Source of the DNA: Buddleja alternifolia
Taxonomy: Eukaryota; Streptophyta; Magnoliopsida; Lamiales; Scrophulariaceae
Direction of reading: 5' to 3'
NCBI GenBank assembly: GCA_019426215.1
Contig: CM033408.1
Coordinates: 8,125,077 to 8,189,076, forward strand
DNA: 64,000 nt
Shown: piece by piece, positions 44,386-57,650 of the stretch
How the letters are laid out: the number at the start of each line of letters is the position of its first letter
Numbering within the stretch: the first letter of the stretch is position 1
The notes under the pieces: model-generated
Database searches by the model: none
Seen by the model: only the letters and a program-made list of their open reading frames with translations
What the model was told of the DNA's origin: nothing
Position numbers and translations under genes: made by a program

Positions 44386-45617
44386 GTGATTGACACACAA
44401 AATCCTAGCAAGTGTACTAGGTCGTGCAAGTAATATAGTGGATATAAGTCCGGATTATCGTACCCTAGAGACAATTGTATTTAAGTACTGAAATTACTGT
44501 GCTGTCTAATTCTAAGTTAAATCAAGAAATAAAGATGTGAATTATAATTAAAATACTAAATAACAATTACCAACTTTGAATTTAAATCAATGAGAAAAGT
44601 GATTAAGGCATATGATTCAACCAATCATTCAATTTGACTATGATTCTATCTTACCGGATTATTAGATTGATTAGGTTAAGGAAAAATTTCCTAAATTACT
44701 CACTATCCAATCTCTTGGTATAGCAATTCTATTTTCATTAACGATTTCTATATCTGTATATGAAATTTGAATTAAGGAAAATGCATTACAAAGATTCTTG
44801 GAATTTTCCGTTTTCACGAAAAGCACACACAAGGAAATCGAATCTATCTCTAGTCAATTTTACGTTGTGGTGTTTAATACTTAGATGCATCCCTAGTTTA
44901 TCTCCTCTCGGTCTCAATACTAAGCACAAATTCATACGATTGGTAGCTGCAATCATAAGCATTAAGAACAAATATTAAACACATAACCCAAAATAAATTT
45001 AATCCGAAAAAATAATACTCATAAATTAAATTTAGTAATTGGATTTCACATGGCCTCAATCAAAGGGAAATTAAGTCATAATTGTAAAAGAAAAGAGATA
45101 ATTCATATTGAAAGACATGTTCAATGAAAACAAATCTAAAAGTATGAAATTAAAACTCCCTAATAACGTTTCTTGATAGATCTTGCTTGAATTCTCTGTC
45201 CTCATAGACAAATATGGAGTATCCTCTCGTTCTTCTTCTTCCCCAGACTTCTCTCAACCCTTTTGGTGTGTTTCAAAGTGTCAAAACCCTCAAAAGTGGG
45301 CAAAAGTTCCGAATTTGACCTACTAGCGCGTATTTATAGACTGTTGTACGCGGACGGGATGCTGCGGCATCGAAGTCGGGATGCTGCGGCATCGGAGAGT
45401 CAAGACGGGCAGCCGTTATACACTATGATGCTGCGGCATCAATGAGTTGTCAAACTTTTTTTTATTTTTTTTCTCCCATCTTTTGGATCCAATGATGCTC
45501 TATACCTGATACACATAAATAAAACAAATCAAGGGATAATATGGGATAAAATTCACTAGAAAACGAGTCAAATCAGAGAAAAGAGGCGCCCGAAAAGGCG
45601 TAAAATACGAGCTTATC
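44386..45617. mobile_element. LTR-like insertion (probably a second solo LTR) within the solo LTR
   Basis: Alignment of the flanking solo LTR with the complete one breaks at these points. The insert begins near TGATTGACACACAAAATCC, continues CAAGTGTACTAGGTCGTGCA, a sequence style common in plant gypsy LTRs, and ends near ACGAGCTTATCA. The exact ends and target duplication are not clear. Three copies of GATGCTGCGGCATC lie at 45358, 45380 and 45427. Confidence 0.55.
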
Positions 45618-46005
45618 ATTGATCCTTCGATAATCAACCTAGTGGAATTCCTCCGAGTGTAATGGAGAAGAAGGATGTAGCTGGGATTATATCACCCAGT
45701 GAACCTTACATATCTTGTGTCATTTACTGCTTTGCTTTATATTTTCATATCATATCTTTGAAAAAGCATTAAAACGGTTAAGCGACTATTTGGTTAAAGA
45801 GAACGCTAAGCTTTAAAATCATTTTCACTGTGCTGACCTTGATTAAGTGATTAAAGCATTACCCTACTTCGGTAATTATTGAAATCACTAAGTCTAAGTC
45901 ATCTTATCTTAAGAGTCTGACCTAGCGCTGAGCTACTAAGCGTTCAAATTCTTCAAAAGTTATACGAATTTTTAAAAGTCGAAAAAGACTTCAAGGTGTA
46001 TTCAA

Positions 46006-46023
46006 CCCCCCCCCCCCCCCCCC
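46006..46023. repeat. Poly-C tract in the solo LTR
   Basis: Eighteen C; the corresponding site in the complete LTR (16011-16017) has seven. Confidence 0.9.
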
Positions 46024-46200
46024 TCTAGACCCTTTCAAATGCCACTTAAGACCATCAAAGTATGAATTGGAGAATGGTGTAAACTGTGTGTTTTCATTTT
46101 CAAATGAGAATGAAAATGAAAATTTGAATCAGAAAACATAAACAAACACAGCCTAAACCTTTTAAGCTCCTCTTAAAAACCACTATAGCTCTTCCTCATC

Positions 46201-46510
46201 CAAGATAACCTTGCCATCTTTCCCATTGTGATTAATATACAATTACCATGGTGATTAATTTACAATTATATGCTTTCTTAAAAATGTAAAAGTACCAACT
46301 CTTCCACTTCCTTATCCACCCAACTCTTCCACTTCCTCATCCACTTATTTTTTAAATTTTTCTTTGGTTACTCATCCACTTATAGTTTCACATGATAACC
46401 TTATCATCTTTCCCATTGTTTTTAATTTACAATTATATGCTTTCTTGCAAAATGTACAAATCTAACTCTTCCACTTCCTTGTCCCTGCACCCAACCCTTC
46501 CACATGTCAA
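46201..46510. repeat. Diverged tandem duplication of about 190 bp
   Basis: GATAACCTT.CCATCTTTCCCATTG, AATTTACAATTATATGCTTT and CTCTTCCACTTCC recur in the same order in both halves. Confidence 0.75.
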
Positions 46511-48222
46511 TCAAGATCTTCTGTGAGGCTATTCTCTAATTATAAGTTGTTCATCAATCATAGTTGTTATCGGCATATAAGATAACTACAAAAAACAATA
46601 CTTTTTAAATTTGATTGATGAACAAAACGGATAGCGTACTGCGTAACTAAGCCAATCGGTTGCAATTGTGTGAAAAAACATGTTGATCCAATATATATAA
46701 TTTTATTTTTGGCTTTTGCATAAATAATTTTCATAATCAACTAAAATAAAATGACAAGTGCAACTAATTAGAACCCTGAAGACGCTTAGGTGAGAGAAGC
46801 CCTGGCAGGGAGATGTTTCAAGTTTCAACAAGAAAATTGGTTGTAGAATTGCCGTTCGTCTAGGTCACTGATTGTTTGCCGATTTTAGCTGATTTTCCAA
46901 GGTCCACATGTGACCCTGTATAGGTGTGTAATCAAACCGGGGTCACAGCCTGTTCACGTTTAAACTGGTAGAGAGCAGACCTTTCCTTTCTCACGAGAAC
47001 ACAAATATCCTCTATGGCGTGAAGAGATGGTCTGATTTACGACCATATTTGGTACGTGAACTTTTGGATGACTGTTGATTTTCTTCACCAAAACTTTTCA
47101 CATACCAAAACTGACTTTTGACTTAGTGGAATTTTCTTTTAGTGCAATTGAATTATACAAATTGGAAAAACACATGAGATTTTGGTGTAACCAACTCAAA
47201 GTCTCTAAATCATGAGTCATAACAATGTAACTCATACGCTTTTGTGAAGCTATGAGGTCCATAAATCTTTCATGCAATCGTAATTAAAACAATTTATTTT
47301 TACAGCCTAAAATGCACGAGATCGGGAGAGATCAACATCATGTTTAGAATGAAAAACTTGGAGAGCTGCTAATATTAATAAGGTGAATATGAATTCTTTA
47401 ATATGACTTGTATGATTATTAATTTCATGCGTTTCTATAAATCATAATTTTGTCGTTTGAGTAGATGGGAAGGTGGCATTGCCACATATCTGCTGAGGTT
47501 ATAAGCTGAAAGATTATTAATGAATAGTAGTTTAATACAATGATTTAAATAGTAGACTAATTATTCTGGCAGTTATACTTGAAATGGTTGGGCACATGAC
47601 TTTCGTGCGTCTTTCTCATCTACATCACTATGAAATGTATTTGGATTAATTAATCAATTGATTGATATTAACAAGTGTACATTATTGATGTTACTAAGTA
47701 CGAGCAATCATGTCATTTCACAATTGGAAAAACCACAACAAGATTCATATTTTTATAACAATATAGATATAGATAGATATAGATATAGATTTACATCTTA
47801 CCCCATCGTATTACTAAATAAGGTACATTGCTATCTGTATTTAAAAAGATGAGGTTACGCCCTTTGACTTTAAGAAAGAGGCAAATATTCCAAAATTCAT
47901 TTAGTCAATCAAAACAGACAGATATACCTTAATACATTAATTGTAGTATTTCTTTTTATTTATCATTTCTTTTTGCTTTTTATATTATAATTCAATACAG
48001 ATAATGGAATGTAAATAATTTTTATGTGTAATGTTGTTTAAACAGCTGTGAAACAAAATATGTTTATTTGTTAATATATATTATTTTACTCAAAACAATG
48101 TATAACATCGAAATAAAATAATACAAAAATGTCTTATTATTACTGTCCTATTGTAGCAAGTTTACCTATTTGAAAATTACCAACATAAGATTAAAACTTT
48201 GTCAACGATTAACTAGGCGTTC
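46511..48222. other. Non-coding stretch with a GATA-type microsatellite
   Basis: No gene recognised. A TAGATA/GATATA microsatellite lies at about 47762-47790. Confidence 0.4.
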
Positions 48223-48236
48223 TATTACAACATTAT

Positions 48237-48451
48237 TTTATTTTTTTTATTTTTTAATTCAAGAGGAAGGGAGATACCCTAAATATCTAGCCCAATAAAT
48301 CCGAGTTGATAGTCATAATCCTAAACCATAAAGACTTTATTTAGCTCCATAAAAGAGGAGAAAGCCACAACTTGTGTCAATTTGGATTCGAATCCAGAAC
48401 CTCTCACATAAAGTGGGAGGTAGATACCACCAGACCAACAAGTTTTGGGTA
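48237..48451 (-). mobile_element. tRNA-derived SINE (215 bp) with 14 bp target duplication
   Basis: The duplication TATTACAACATTAT flanks it at 48223-48236 and 48452-48465. On the minus strand the 5' part has an A-box-like TTGGTCTGGTGGTATCT and, about 40 bp on, a B-box-like GGATTCGAATCC. The A-tail (T-rich on plus) is next to the left duplication. Pol III transcription is implied. Confidence 0.88.
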
Positions 48452-48654
48452 TATTACAACATTATATTAGAATATATGCATATATATATATATATGTAAG
48501 TATTGTACATACACTCTTTAATAACTATAAAAGTTGCCAGCACAGAATTATAACTAATTTAGACAGTTGCAGGAGGTGTTGTACTCGTCTTATTTGTTAC
48601 TAATTGAAAGTTTAATATAATATCAACCACATTTATTTGAAGAGGTAGTTGTTA

Positions 48655-48706
48655 GCCGTCTCGGAACTTGTTAGTTTCAAGCCGTCTCGGAACTTGTTAG
48701 TTTCAA
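48655..48706. repeat. Exact 26 bp tandem duplication
   Basis: GCCGTCTCGGAACTTGTTAG and the next six bases occur twice, at 48655-48680 and 48681-48706. Confidence 0.95.
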
Positions 48707-48742
48707 GATATGTTTGTTTAGAAAAATTACCATAACGTTTTT

Positions 48743-49696
48743 CAATTTATGGGCTAAATATAGATACGTCCCCTCAAGTTTGGGTAATTACTAACACCTC
48801 CTCTATCGTCATACTCCATCTAACAAAAGTTCTTTCTATTAACTCTTGTAATGTAAAATGCTGACATCACATGTTAATTTCTTCTAAGATCCAATTTCGC
48901 CCCTAGTTTGACTTGATTTGGATGTTGACCCTATTTTCGGACCAATTTACCCTTTTATGTGAAGGAGGTAAACGTGGTGAAATCAAACAAGATGTAATAA
49001 TTGAAATGAAAAAGAGTGGTTTGATTAAAATATTTAGGTATTCAATAAATTTGATTAAATATGATGAAATGCACCCCAATATCGATACATAATTGAATAC
49101 ATATTTTTCAAAAATTGAAACTAAATCATGATCTATTAGATTATAACCTGTTAAATTAGGTTAAATCATATCTAAACACCAATTTATATTAAATTCAACT
49201 AAGTACAATAATTGTTCATATTGTTAAATACGATAAATTTAACTTCAATCACATATGGTAAATATGAAATAATAAAAAGAAAGGATAATAAAACGATAAA
49301 TTTAACTCCAATCACATGTGGTAAATATGAAATAATAAAAAGAAAGGATAATAGAAAATAATATATTTTTCAAATATATATACATAAGGAAAAGAGAAAA
49401 AAAATTATAGTTCATCGTACCTACCAAACAATCACCCATCCCAAATCTTGCAAACCACCCCCCCCCCCCCCCCCCCCCCCAAAAAAATTGAGTTGCCTTT
49501 TTCCCTTTTTTTTTAAAGTTTTTTTTTTCTTAAAAGGTATTATGGTCTTTTAAATTTTTATTTTTTGAGGATCTTTTTGTTTTTTTAATAGTCATTCACC
49601 ACTTCTACTTGACTTTCTCGGACACCCTGGAGATGTGTTGGTAATTAAGTTGGGAGTGCTGGTAATTACCCAAACTTGAATTTAGCCCATAAATTG
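48743..49696. mobile_element. Long TIR element (954 bp), non-autonomous
   Basis: Left CAATTTATGGGCTAAAT and, further in, CAAGTTTGGGTAATTAC correspond to the inverted right end (GTAATTACCCAAACTTG, ATTTAGCCCATAAATTG). No transposase; superfamily not assigned because no target duplication is clear. Inside are an exact-looking 62 bp tandem pair (about 49229-49290 and 49291-49352) and a 23 bp poly-C (49458-49480). Confidence 0.7.
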
Positions 49697-49716
49697 GGGG
49701 GAGGGGAGAGGTTACG

Positions 49717-51850
49717 TGTTACGACAATTCATGAAATAAGAGCATAATAATTAAAGACACAAAATTTTACGTGGTTCGAAAATTGCCTACATCCACGGGA
49801 GAGGAGAGAGTATTTTCACTATTGATGAAGAGGTACAAATTATAATAAATGACAAAAGTACTAAAGTAAAACCTAGCCTCTGATTTTTTACTATAATACA
49901 CGTGTTCAGCACGCCCTGGCGATCCTTCGTCGAAACAGGCTCAACACGTCCTGCTGCAAGCCAGTTTTAAGGGCTTCGCCCTCTTCAAAATTGGCCCTTT
50001 TGATAATGGTCCTTCTACGTAATTTTGGGCTTAAGACTTTAAAACATATCACAACAATTCTCTACCTTTGATTAAAGTCTAAGAAAAAACGACCTCATAT
50101 AAAAAAACTAAGAAACTCAAACCTCTCCAAACCCTCAAGGGCAATCAATCAGAAACACCAATTTTGACCAACTCCAAGCAATGCTCGAACTTGGTCACCG
50201 ATACTGGCTTGGTCATCATATTAGCAGAATTGTCTTTAGTACCAACTCTAGCACTATCTCTCCATTTGATATATACTATCAAACAAAGAGATACTATATA
50301 TCAATATGTTTGGTCCTCTCGTGGAACTTCTAATTCTGTGTTTAGTGAATGGCACTTTGACTATCACAGAATACAGTAGGAACCTCCTCCTCGAGACTCA
50401 AACTCATAGCTAAACCTTTCAACCATAAAGCTTTTTTGACTGCCATATACTCTGTCTCTGTGGTAGATAAAGCAACAGTAGGTTGAAGAACTGCTTTCCA
50501 ACTGATAACACCTCCAAATAGAGTAAATATATATCCACTGATAGAACACCTTTTTATCCAAATCTCCGGCAAATTCAAAATCTACATAGCCAATAACTCC
50601 ACCTTGAGAAGAACCCTCAAAATTATCAAACACGAGTCCTAAATTTGTAATACCTTTCCAGTACCTCAAAATCCATTTAACTGCTTGTCAATGTTCTTCT
50701 CCTGGATTTACCATGTAACGACTCACCACACTAATAGCTTGTGCAATGTCTGGTCTAGTGCACACCATGGTATACATCATACTCCCAACTACACTAGAAT
50801 GAGGTATCCTAGACATCTGTTGCACTTCCTTGTCAGACTGAGGTGATGGCGAGGCTGATAATTTAAATTGTGGTGCAAGTGGAACACTAACCGGCTTAGC
50901 ATATTACATCCCGAATTTTTCAACAACTTTCTCAATGTATGAGTTCTGAGATAAAAATAACTTTCCAATCTTTCGATCACGTCAAATTTCCATACCTAAA
51001 ATTTTCCTAGTAGCACCCAGATTCTTCATCTCAAACTCCCCACTCATCGAGTCTTCAACTTATTAATCTCGATCATGCTCTTTGCTGCAATGAGCATATC
51101 ATCCACATAAAGGAGTAAATAAATGAATAAATTATCTGGTAATCTCCTAAAGCTGACACAAGCATCAAAATCAGTCTTACTATAACCAATACCAATCATG
51201 AAAGCATCAAATCGCTTGTACCACTGTCTTGGAGATTGCTCCAACAAGTAGAGAGACTTTTTCAACAGACATACATGATCTTCTTTCCCCTCAACAACAA
51301 ACCCCTCTGGTTGAGCCATGAAGATGGTCTCATTAAGTTCACCATGCAAGAAGGTTGTTTTAACATTTAACTGCTCAAAATCAAATCAAGCAACAACATC
51401 AAGTAACAGACGTTGGGGCTATGTTTAACAATAGGGGAAAATACTTTAAAATCAACTCCATACCTATATGTGCACCCATTAGCTACAAGTCTTGCTTTGT
51501 ACCTTAAATCCTTAACATTTGGAGTTTCTTGCTTCCTTTTAAATACCCACTTGCAGCCTACATTTTTTGATCCGTAGGAGGCCTCACTAACTCCCAAGTC
51601 TGATTTTTATGAATATTTTATCTCCTCTGTTATAGCTCCAATCCACTCGGATGACTCACAATAAGAAACAACATCATAATATGAGACAGGTTCGTTAGAT
51701 TCTGTTTTCTCAACAATAGTCAATGCATATGCTACAAAATCTGTATCAACATATCTTTATGGTAGCCTAATTTGCCTCCTTGGTCTATCTTTCGCAATAG
51801 AATGTGTTTCTTGAGTGGAAATCTGTTGCAAGGGAGGTGTAATTGGTTGA
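49717..51850 (-). mobile_element. Ty1/copia fragment: 3' LTR and pol 3' half
   Basis: A short LTR (about 49717-50056) with TGTT...AACA ends is preceded (minus strand) by a purine-rich tract and by pol. The 5' half of the element is missing; homology fades at about 51850. Confidence 0.75.
50342..51850 (-). pseudogene. Copia reverse transcriptase and RNase H remnant
   Basis: In minus order: a region near KDRPRRQIRLP, then KNVGCKWVFKRKQETPNVKD and KARLVANGCTYRYGVDF, then MHGELNETIFMAQPEGF and YVDDMLIAAKS, then an RNase H piece STTETEYMAVKKALWLK with CDSQSAIH. The frames change at about 51600, 51360, 51040 and 50700 and stops occur between. The catalytic YVDD is kept. This is the Tnt1-like branch, unlike the Sirevirus. 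Confidence 0.85.
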
Positions 51851-52541
51851 CAGCAAAGAAAGAAAAAGAGAAAAATCTCTTTCTCCTCCCCTAGTAAACG
51901 TCGGTCATAGTGTGTCTTAGGGTGGTGAATTTTTCTTCAAAGTTCGTTCCGGCGTAATATCTAGAGGCAGGAGTTTCAAATTGCTGCTACCAGGAAGATC
52001 AAGTCTTTAATCAAATCAAAAGGTTAGTGAAAAAGATGAAATTAGATTTCATCATCTTGTAATTTTCAAAATTATATAAAATCATTAAAACCCAAAAGTG
52101 ATCTGATTGTGAATCCGAATATGTATTTACGTTGCCGCTGTGCATGAACCAGGATTCACAACAGCTGATTACTTGGTACTTAAATATTCACTACTTATTA
52201 ATGCCATTAAGACTCATATGAACAAATATAAAATTGCCTTTTATTCGATAGAAATAGTTTGTACAACATAAATGTAAAAGCCTTGTACAATCTAATTCCT
52301 TATTGGCATTTAGACAATAAACCTAAGAATTTTAATTTCTGATTAAAAAATTTCAATAATATTGATTATCAGGGCATTCTAGTCAGATCACATATCTTTT
52401 TAACAACTACCTAATGTAACCCTAACGAAGGTTGACGGATGTAAATGTTTGCAAATTACGGAAGGTGTGGATGTAATTTACTAAAGATGAGGATATATTT
52501 GTAATTAGGCCATTCGTGAGGGGTGTAGATGTAATTATCCC
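51851..52541. other. Flanking stretch with a copia-LTR-like fragment
   Basis: About 52170-52335 resembles the end of the LTR at 58514-60169 (minus strand TTAGGTTTATTGTCTAAATG against TTAGGTTTATGTCCTTAAATG). No gene. Confidence 0.4.
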
Positions 52542-54305
52542 TAGGGATGTAGATGTGCCGAGCTCGAGCCGAGCCAAGACTATTTTACAGGTTTGAGCTC
52601 GAGCTCGTCTATAAAAATTTGAGCTTGAGCTCGACACGTTTGCTCATTCAAGCTTGAGCCAACCTGGAGATTTTGGCTCGTTTGCAAGCTCGAGCAGTTT
52701 TTTTCTATTGAATGAACATATATTTTAAATCCTGACGTTTGCACAAAAATTACGCAAAGATGAACGGTGAACGCTAAGCACTCGGGTCGACAGCGGGGAA
52801 GAGAATTTGTAAAAGAAAGTCCAACGTTTTTCTTTTTTTTTTTTTATGTTTGGGGAACTTTTGTGCATGAACCAGGAAGAAACTTTTCTGCATGAGAAGT
52901 TGAAAACATTTGGTATTCTGGAAAGTTGAAAACATATGTATAGAAATATGAATCTTTTTTTCCTCTTAAAAAAATTGTGGATCTTTTTTGTTTCTACCAA
53001 GATTTTAAGTCCTAATATTTTTTTTCTACTTTTAGATAATTATGCTATTCTTTCTTAAAATACTATTTAGATAAATTATAAGTTGTGCATCTTTGAAAAG
53101 ATGAATCTTTTTTATTTTTATAAATATTCTAAAATTCTTATTTATTTCTATTTTAATTTTACATATTTTATTTTATTCCCACAAAAGTTTACCATGTGAA
53201 AAGTTACAATCTGAATCTTTGTAAATTTTATGATGTTCTAATTCTAAGTTTAGGGTTTAAGGTTTAGGGTTCTAGGTTCTATCTTATTTTTATTTTTTCT
53301 TTTTGCTTAATCATCGTAACAAAATTAGAATTTTGGTATAACTCGATAAGTTTTAAAACTCATAATTTGGGTATTATTCAGGATAATTTGGGATAAGTGA
53401 ATAAAATCATTCTTACATATCGTGGTTCTTCATAAAAATATGCATCTAATTAGGGAATAACTCGATAATAACGCATTTGTTTAGTTAATTTAATGCATTT
53501 ATGTAAAAAGCTGTCAATAAAGTTATGAGAATCATGTATTATCCAGTAAATTGGTGAGCATTCACTCGTGAACGTTAGAAAACATAGTTTTGTATAATGT
53601 TTATGTCTCCAATTATTTTTAAGTCTTACTGAAATAGGTATATGTTGAGAATGAGAATAATAAACTATGTCTGAAGAATGTACTCGCATAATAACATATA
53701 ATATATTTATGATAAACATATACTGGAACGCAATGTCTTATGATATTGAGTTGTGTTAAAATTAAATTTATTCTTTATAAAAATATATGTATATAATTAT
53801 GAATTTCGAAATGAATATATGATGAAGTGAACAAATTTAGTGTGAAAGCATATATGAACAAAATGGATTCCTTTGACTGAAAGATTATAAGAATGAAAAT
53901 TTTGGATTAAAAAGTACTTTTATAATATTTTTGAATATATTATTTCGTAATTAATTAATTATTATTGTTAAAATATCACATATAATTTGTTATTACTACT
54001 ATAAGCTAAGTAAGACATAGAGAATAAAAGCATTATTACTTATATATATATATACACACATATACGAAAGTTGGGGAAATATTTATTCAATATCATTTGA
54101 TCAAATATAATGTGCAAGAACAATATTACAAAAAATATATATATATATATATATAATGTTAAATAAACATAAATATACCTATATATATAAATATAATATT
54201 AGTAAAAGTTCGTGAACCGGCTCGCGAGCTTATGAATATTCAAGTGCAAGCTCGAGCTCGGTTCATGAATAAGCTCGAGCCGGCTTGACTCAGCTTACAC
54301 CCCTA
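52542..54305. mobile_element. Non-autonomous hAT element (1764 bp)
   Basis: Starts TAGGGATGTAGATGTGCC; the right end inverted reads TAGGGGTGTAAGCTGAG. The perfect 8 bp target duplication ATTATCCC is at 52534-52541 and 54306-54313. GAGCTCGAGC-type motifs are dense in both subterminal regions. The interior is AT-rich with (TA)n runs near 54045 and 54131-54155, and no transposase. Confidence 0.92.
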
Positions 54306-54313
54306 ATTATCCC

Positions 54314-56078
54314 TAAAAAAAAAGTAGCATTTTCTTGCTGCAAATTATAGACATCTTAACTCTCAATTTTTGGAAGGTGGGGACCAAGAAAATTGCACTC
54401 GAGCTACGAGAAGGGGAACCCCGAGAGAAAAGGAGACAAAACACCATTAGCCCAAGTTAAAACTTAAAATTACCCCAAATTAGGGGGGAAACAATAATTG
54501 TACAGCCAAATGCTTTCAAAAGCCACATGAACAGAGATGTAATCATCGACATCCCTTCTTCACAAAAGTTTTACAAGAAATTACAAATTAACATGAAGAA
54601 AAGGCTAATTACCCAATTTCAAAAGTGTTCTATAACCGTGTGTTGCACGTGGATTATATGACCTCGTTAAAGTTATTTAAATATGTGTATATATTTATAA
54701 TTTTGGAAATATTATATACTTCAAACTTTATTAAGTGTTATTCTATAGAAGGTAATTATTAAAAGATAAATGTTTATTAAAATAAAGAAGTAAATTTATT
54801 TATTTATTTTTAGAAAGCTAAGTGCACTGCAAATTGAAATTATAAAAAACTCCATGGAAAATCATTAAAAAATAATAATTAACAAACTATATTATATCTT
54901 CAATTGAAGTGAGGAATTGATGCACACGGCAATCAGTATACACTTTGCTGCATCTTCAAACAATATGATGTAAGCATTGCCACCTCCTTGTATAATATTT
55001 AATATCAGTCTATATCTGTATTTAATGCAACAATGATGAATATTAATATGTAAAAATTAAAATAGTATAAGATGTCAATACTTTAAATTTGTGTTTTTTT
55101 TCCCACATCATTGTTATAGTTTTTGCATGAAACTGTGTTTTTACCCTTGAAGACCAACCTTGTGCATTTTTTGCATGAATCATACTATAGGGATGATTTA
55201 TTTTCAATCATGTCAACAATTACCTTAAAACAATTATATGTATTCTACAAAATAAAATGCAATCAGTATTTTATTTTTTCTTAATTTTAGTGTTACATAA
55301 TTATTAAGATTTCAATTGCGTGAAAATTTGAGTAATGCAGGTCTATTATCCATGATTTCTTCGACAATGACTCTGATCATGCATTTTCATCCTCTGCTTT
55401 ACTGATTATTCATATATCTTGAGCTTATTTTTATTATCCTAATTTCAAATAAATAAATAATAATAATATCAAATACAAAATAGATTATTATTATTATGGT
55501 TCAAGGAAGTTAGTATGTTTTATATTTATATAGTTGCCATTGTTGCATATGATCAATAGTATGTTTTATATTTAGTTGCCATTGTTGCATATGATCAATT
55601 CCTTCACAAGTTGGAGTTATTCCTAGAAGGGAATGTTTGTTGTAGTTTACAACTGCACAATTTATTTGAGAAAGAAAATGTTTTATTTAAAATAAGAATA
55701 TTACAATTTTACCTTAACCCTAGAACAAAAAAGCTCTTCAAAGTTTTCTTTCGAGCGCATCTAATAGGGGATGGGATTTACATTTTACAACACATATTCT
55801 CTCAATTTCTTCTGCTCGCTCTCTTCTCTTCCCCTTATCCAGTTTGATATCACTTTTCATTCTGAATTTTTTGTGATGTTCGGATTGTTTGGTTGGCGAT
55901 GGCATGGCGTTTTTTCTATCCTCCCTCACCATTCACTTTTCGACAAGGTTATCCCTCAGTGATGGATCTTAAGTTGGTGATGTTTTTCTCTCTTGTGAGA
56001 ATTTTCATTTCTCATACGAGAAATTTGGTTTTCAGAATTTAATTGTTAGTACCTCAATTATTGTTTAGCCGCTAGCAT
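54314..56078. other. Non-coding stretch with a decayed Helitron-type hairpin
   Basis: At about 54636-54652 CCGTGTGTTGCACGTGG has the CGTG/CACG stem of a minus-strand Helitron 3' end, but no CTAG follows. The rest is AT-rich. No gene seen; a 78-codon frame near 55611 has no recognisable content. Confidence 0.35.
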
Positions 56079-57146
<1,068 letters not shown>

Positions 57147-57650
57147 GGCATGTCCAATAATTTTTTATTATTCGGGGTGCAATATTATTATTATCATATT
57201 GTCGTCTCGATTGCAACCTTTGAGATTGGTGAAATGAATTGTCTGATTTCCTAAAAAAAAAGTAAAAGTATTATTTAATATATCGTTTAGTATTAATAAT
57301 TTATTGTATTATGAATTTTACTTAGACATCATTTTACTAGAACCTCTGAAATAACTATAACTGAATTTTGCTTTGCAACTTCTTGCAATTTGCATCCTTC
57401 ATTACTGGTCATATCTTTCCACAGAGACACTACCAAAGGGATAATATATGCTTAACAAAATCTTCAACCAAATTAATAAAATCAATGCATTAGAAGAAAA
57501 TAAAAATGTATTTAAATAAAAAAAAATAGGTAATGGTTCTTTTATAGTAGAAATATGTTTAAAAATAATTAAGAAGTACGGTAGTAGATATTGAAGAAAA
57601 GAATGTTCAAGAACCTTTTAAACAATTTTATGCACATTAATATCACCCAT
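57147..57650. other. Non-coding stretch
   Basis: AT-rich, nothing recognised. Confidence 0.4.

Larger units (their letters stand above)
43354..46057 (+). mobile_element. Solo LTR of the Sirevirus family, itself interrupted
   Basis: Starts TGTTAGGAAATTTTATG and ends GCCACTTAAGACCATCA. Both ends and most of the body match, with divergence, the LTR at 15975-17526 in opposite orientation (for instance the CTATAAATA box at about 43988). Flanks GAGTA (43349-43353) and AAGTA (46058-46062) are a decayed 5 bp target duplication. A foreign 1.2 kb piece lies at about 44386-45617. No internal retroelement sequence is left. Confidence 0.88.
42937..46153 (-). mobile_element. MITE family A, copy 3, split by a solo LTR
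   Basis: The parts 42937-43353 and 46058-46153 together are the inverted complement of copies 1 and 2: left end GGCTCTGTTTAGATGTG, right end ATAAACAAACACAGCC. The Sirevirus solo LTR sits between them. Confidence 0.85.

Noticed and set aside
48237..48451. Considered as a tRNA gene because of the A and B boxes
   Set aside because: No cloverleaf can be drawn, there is an A-tail and a 14 bp target duplication; it is a SINE.
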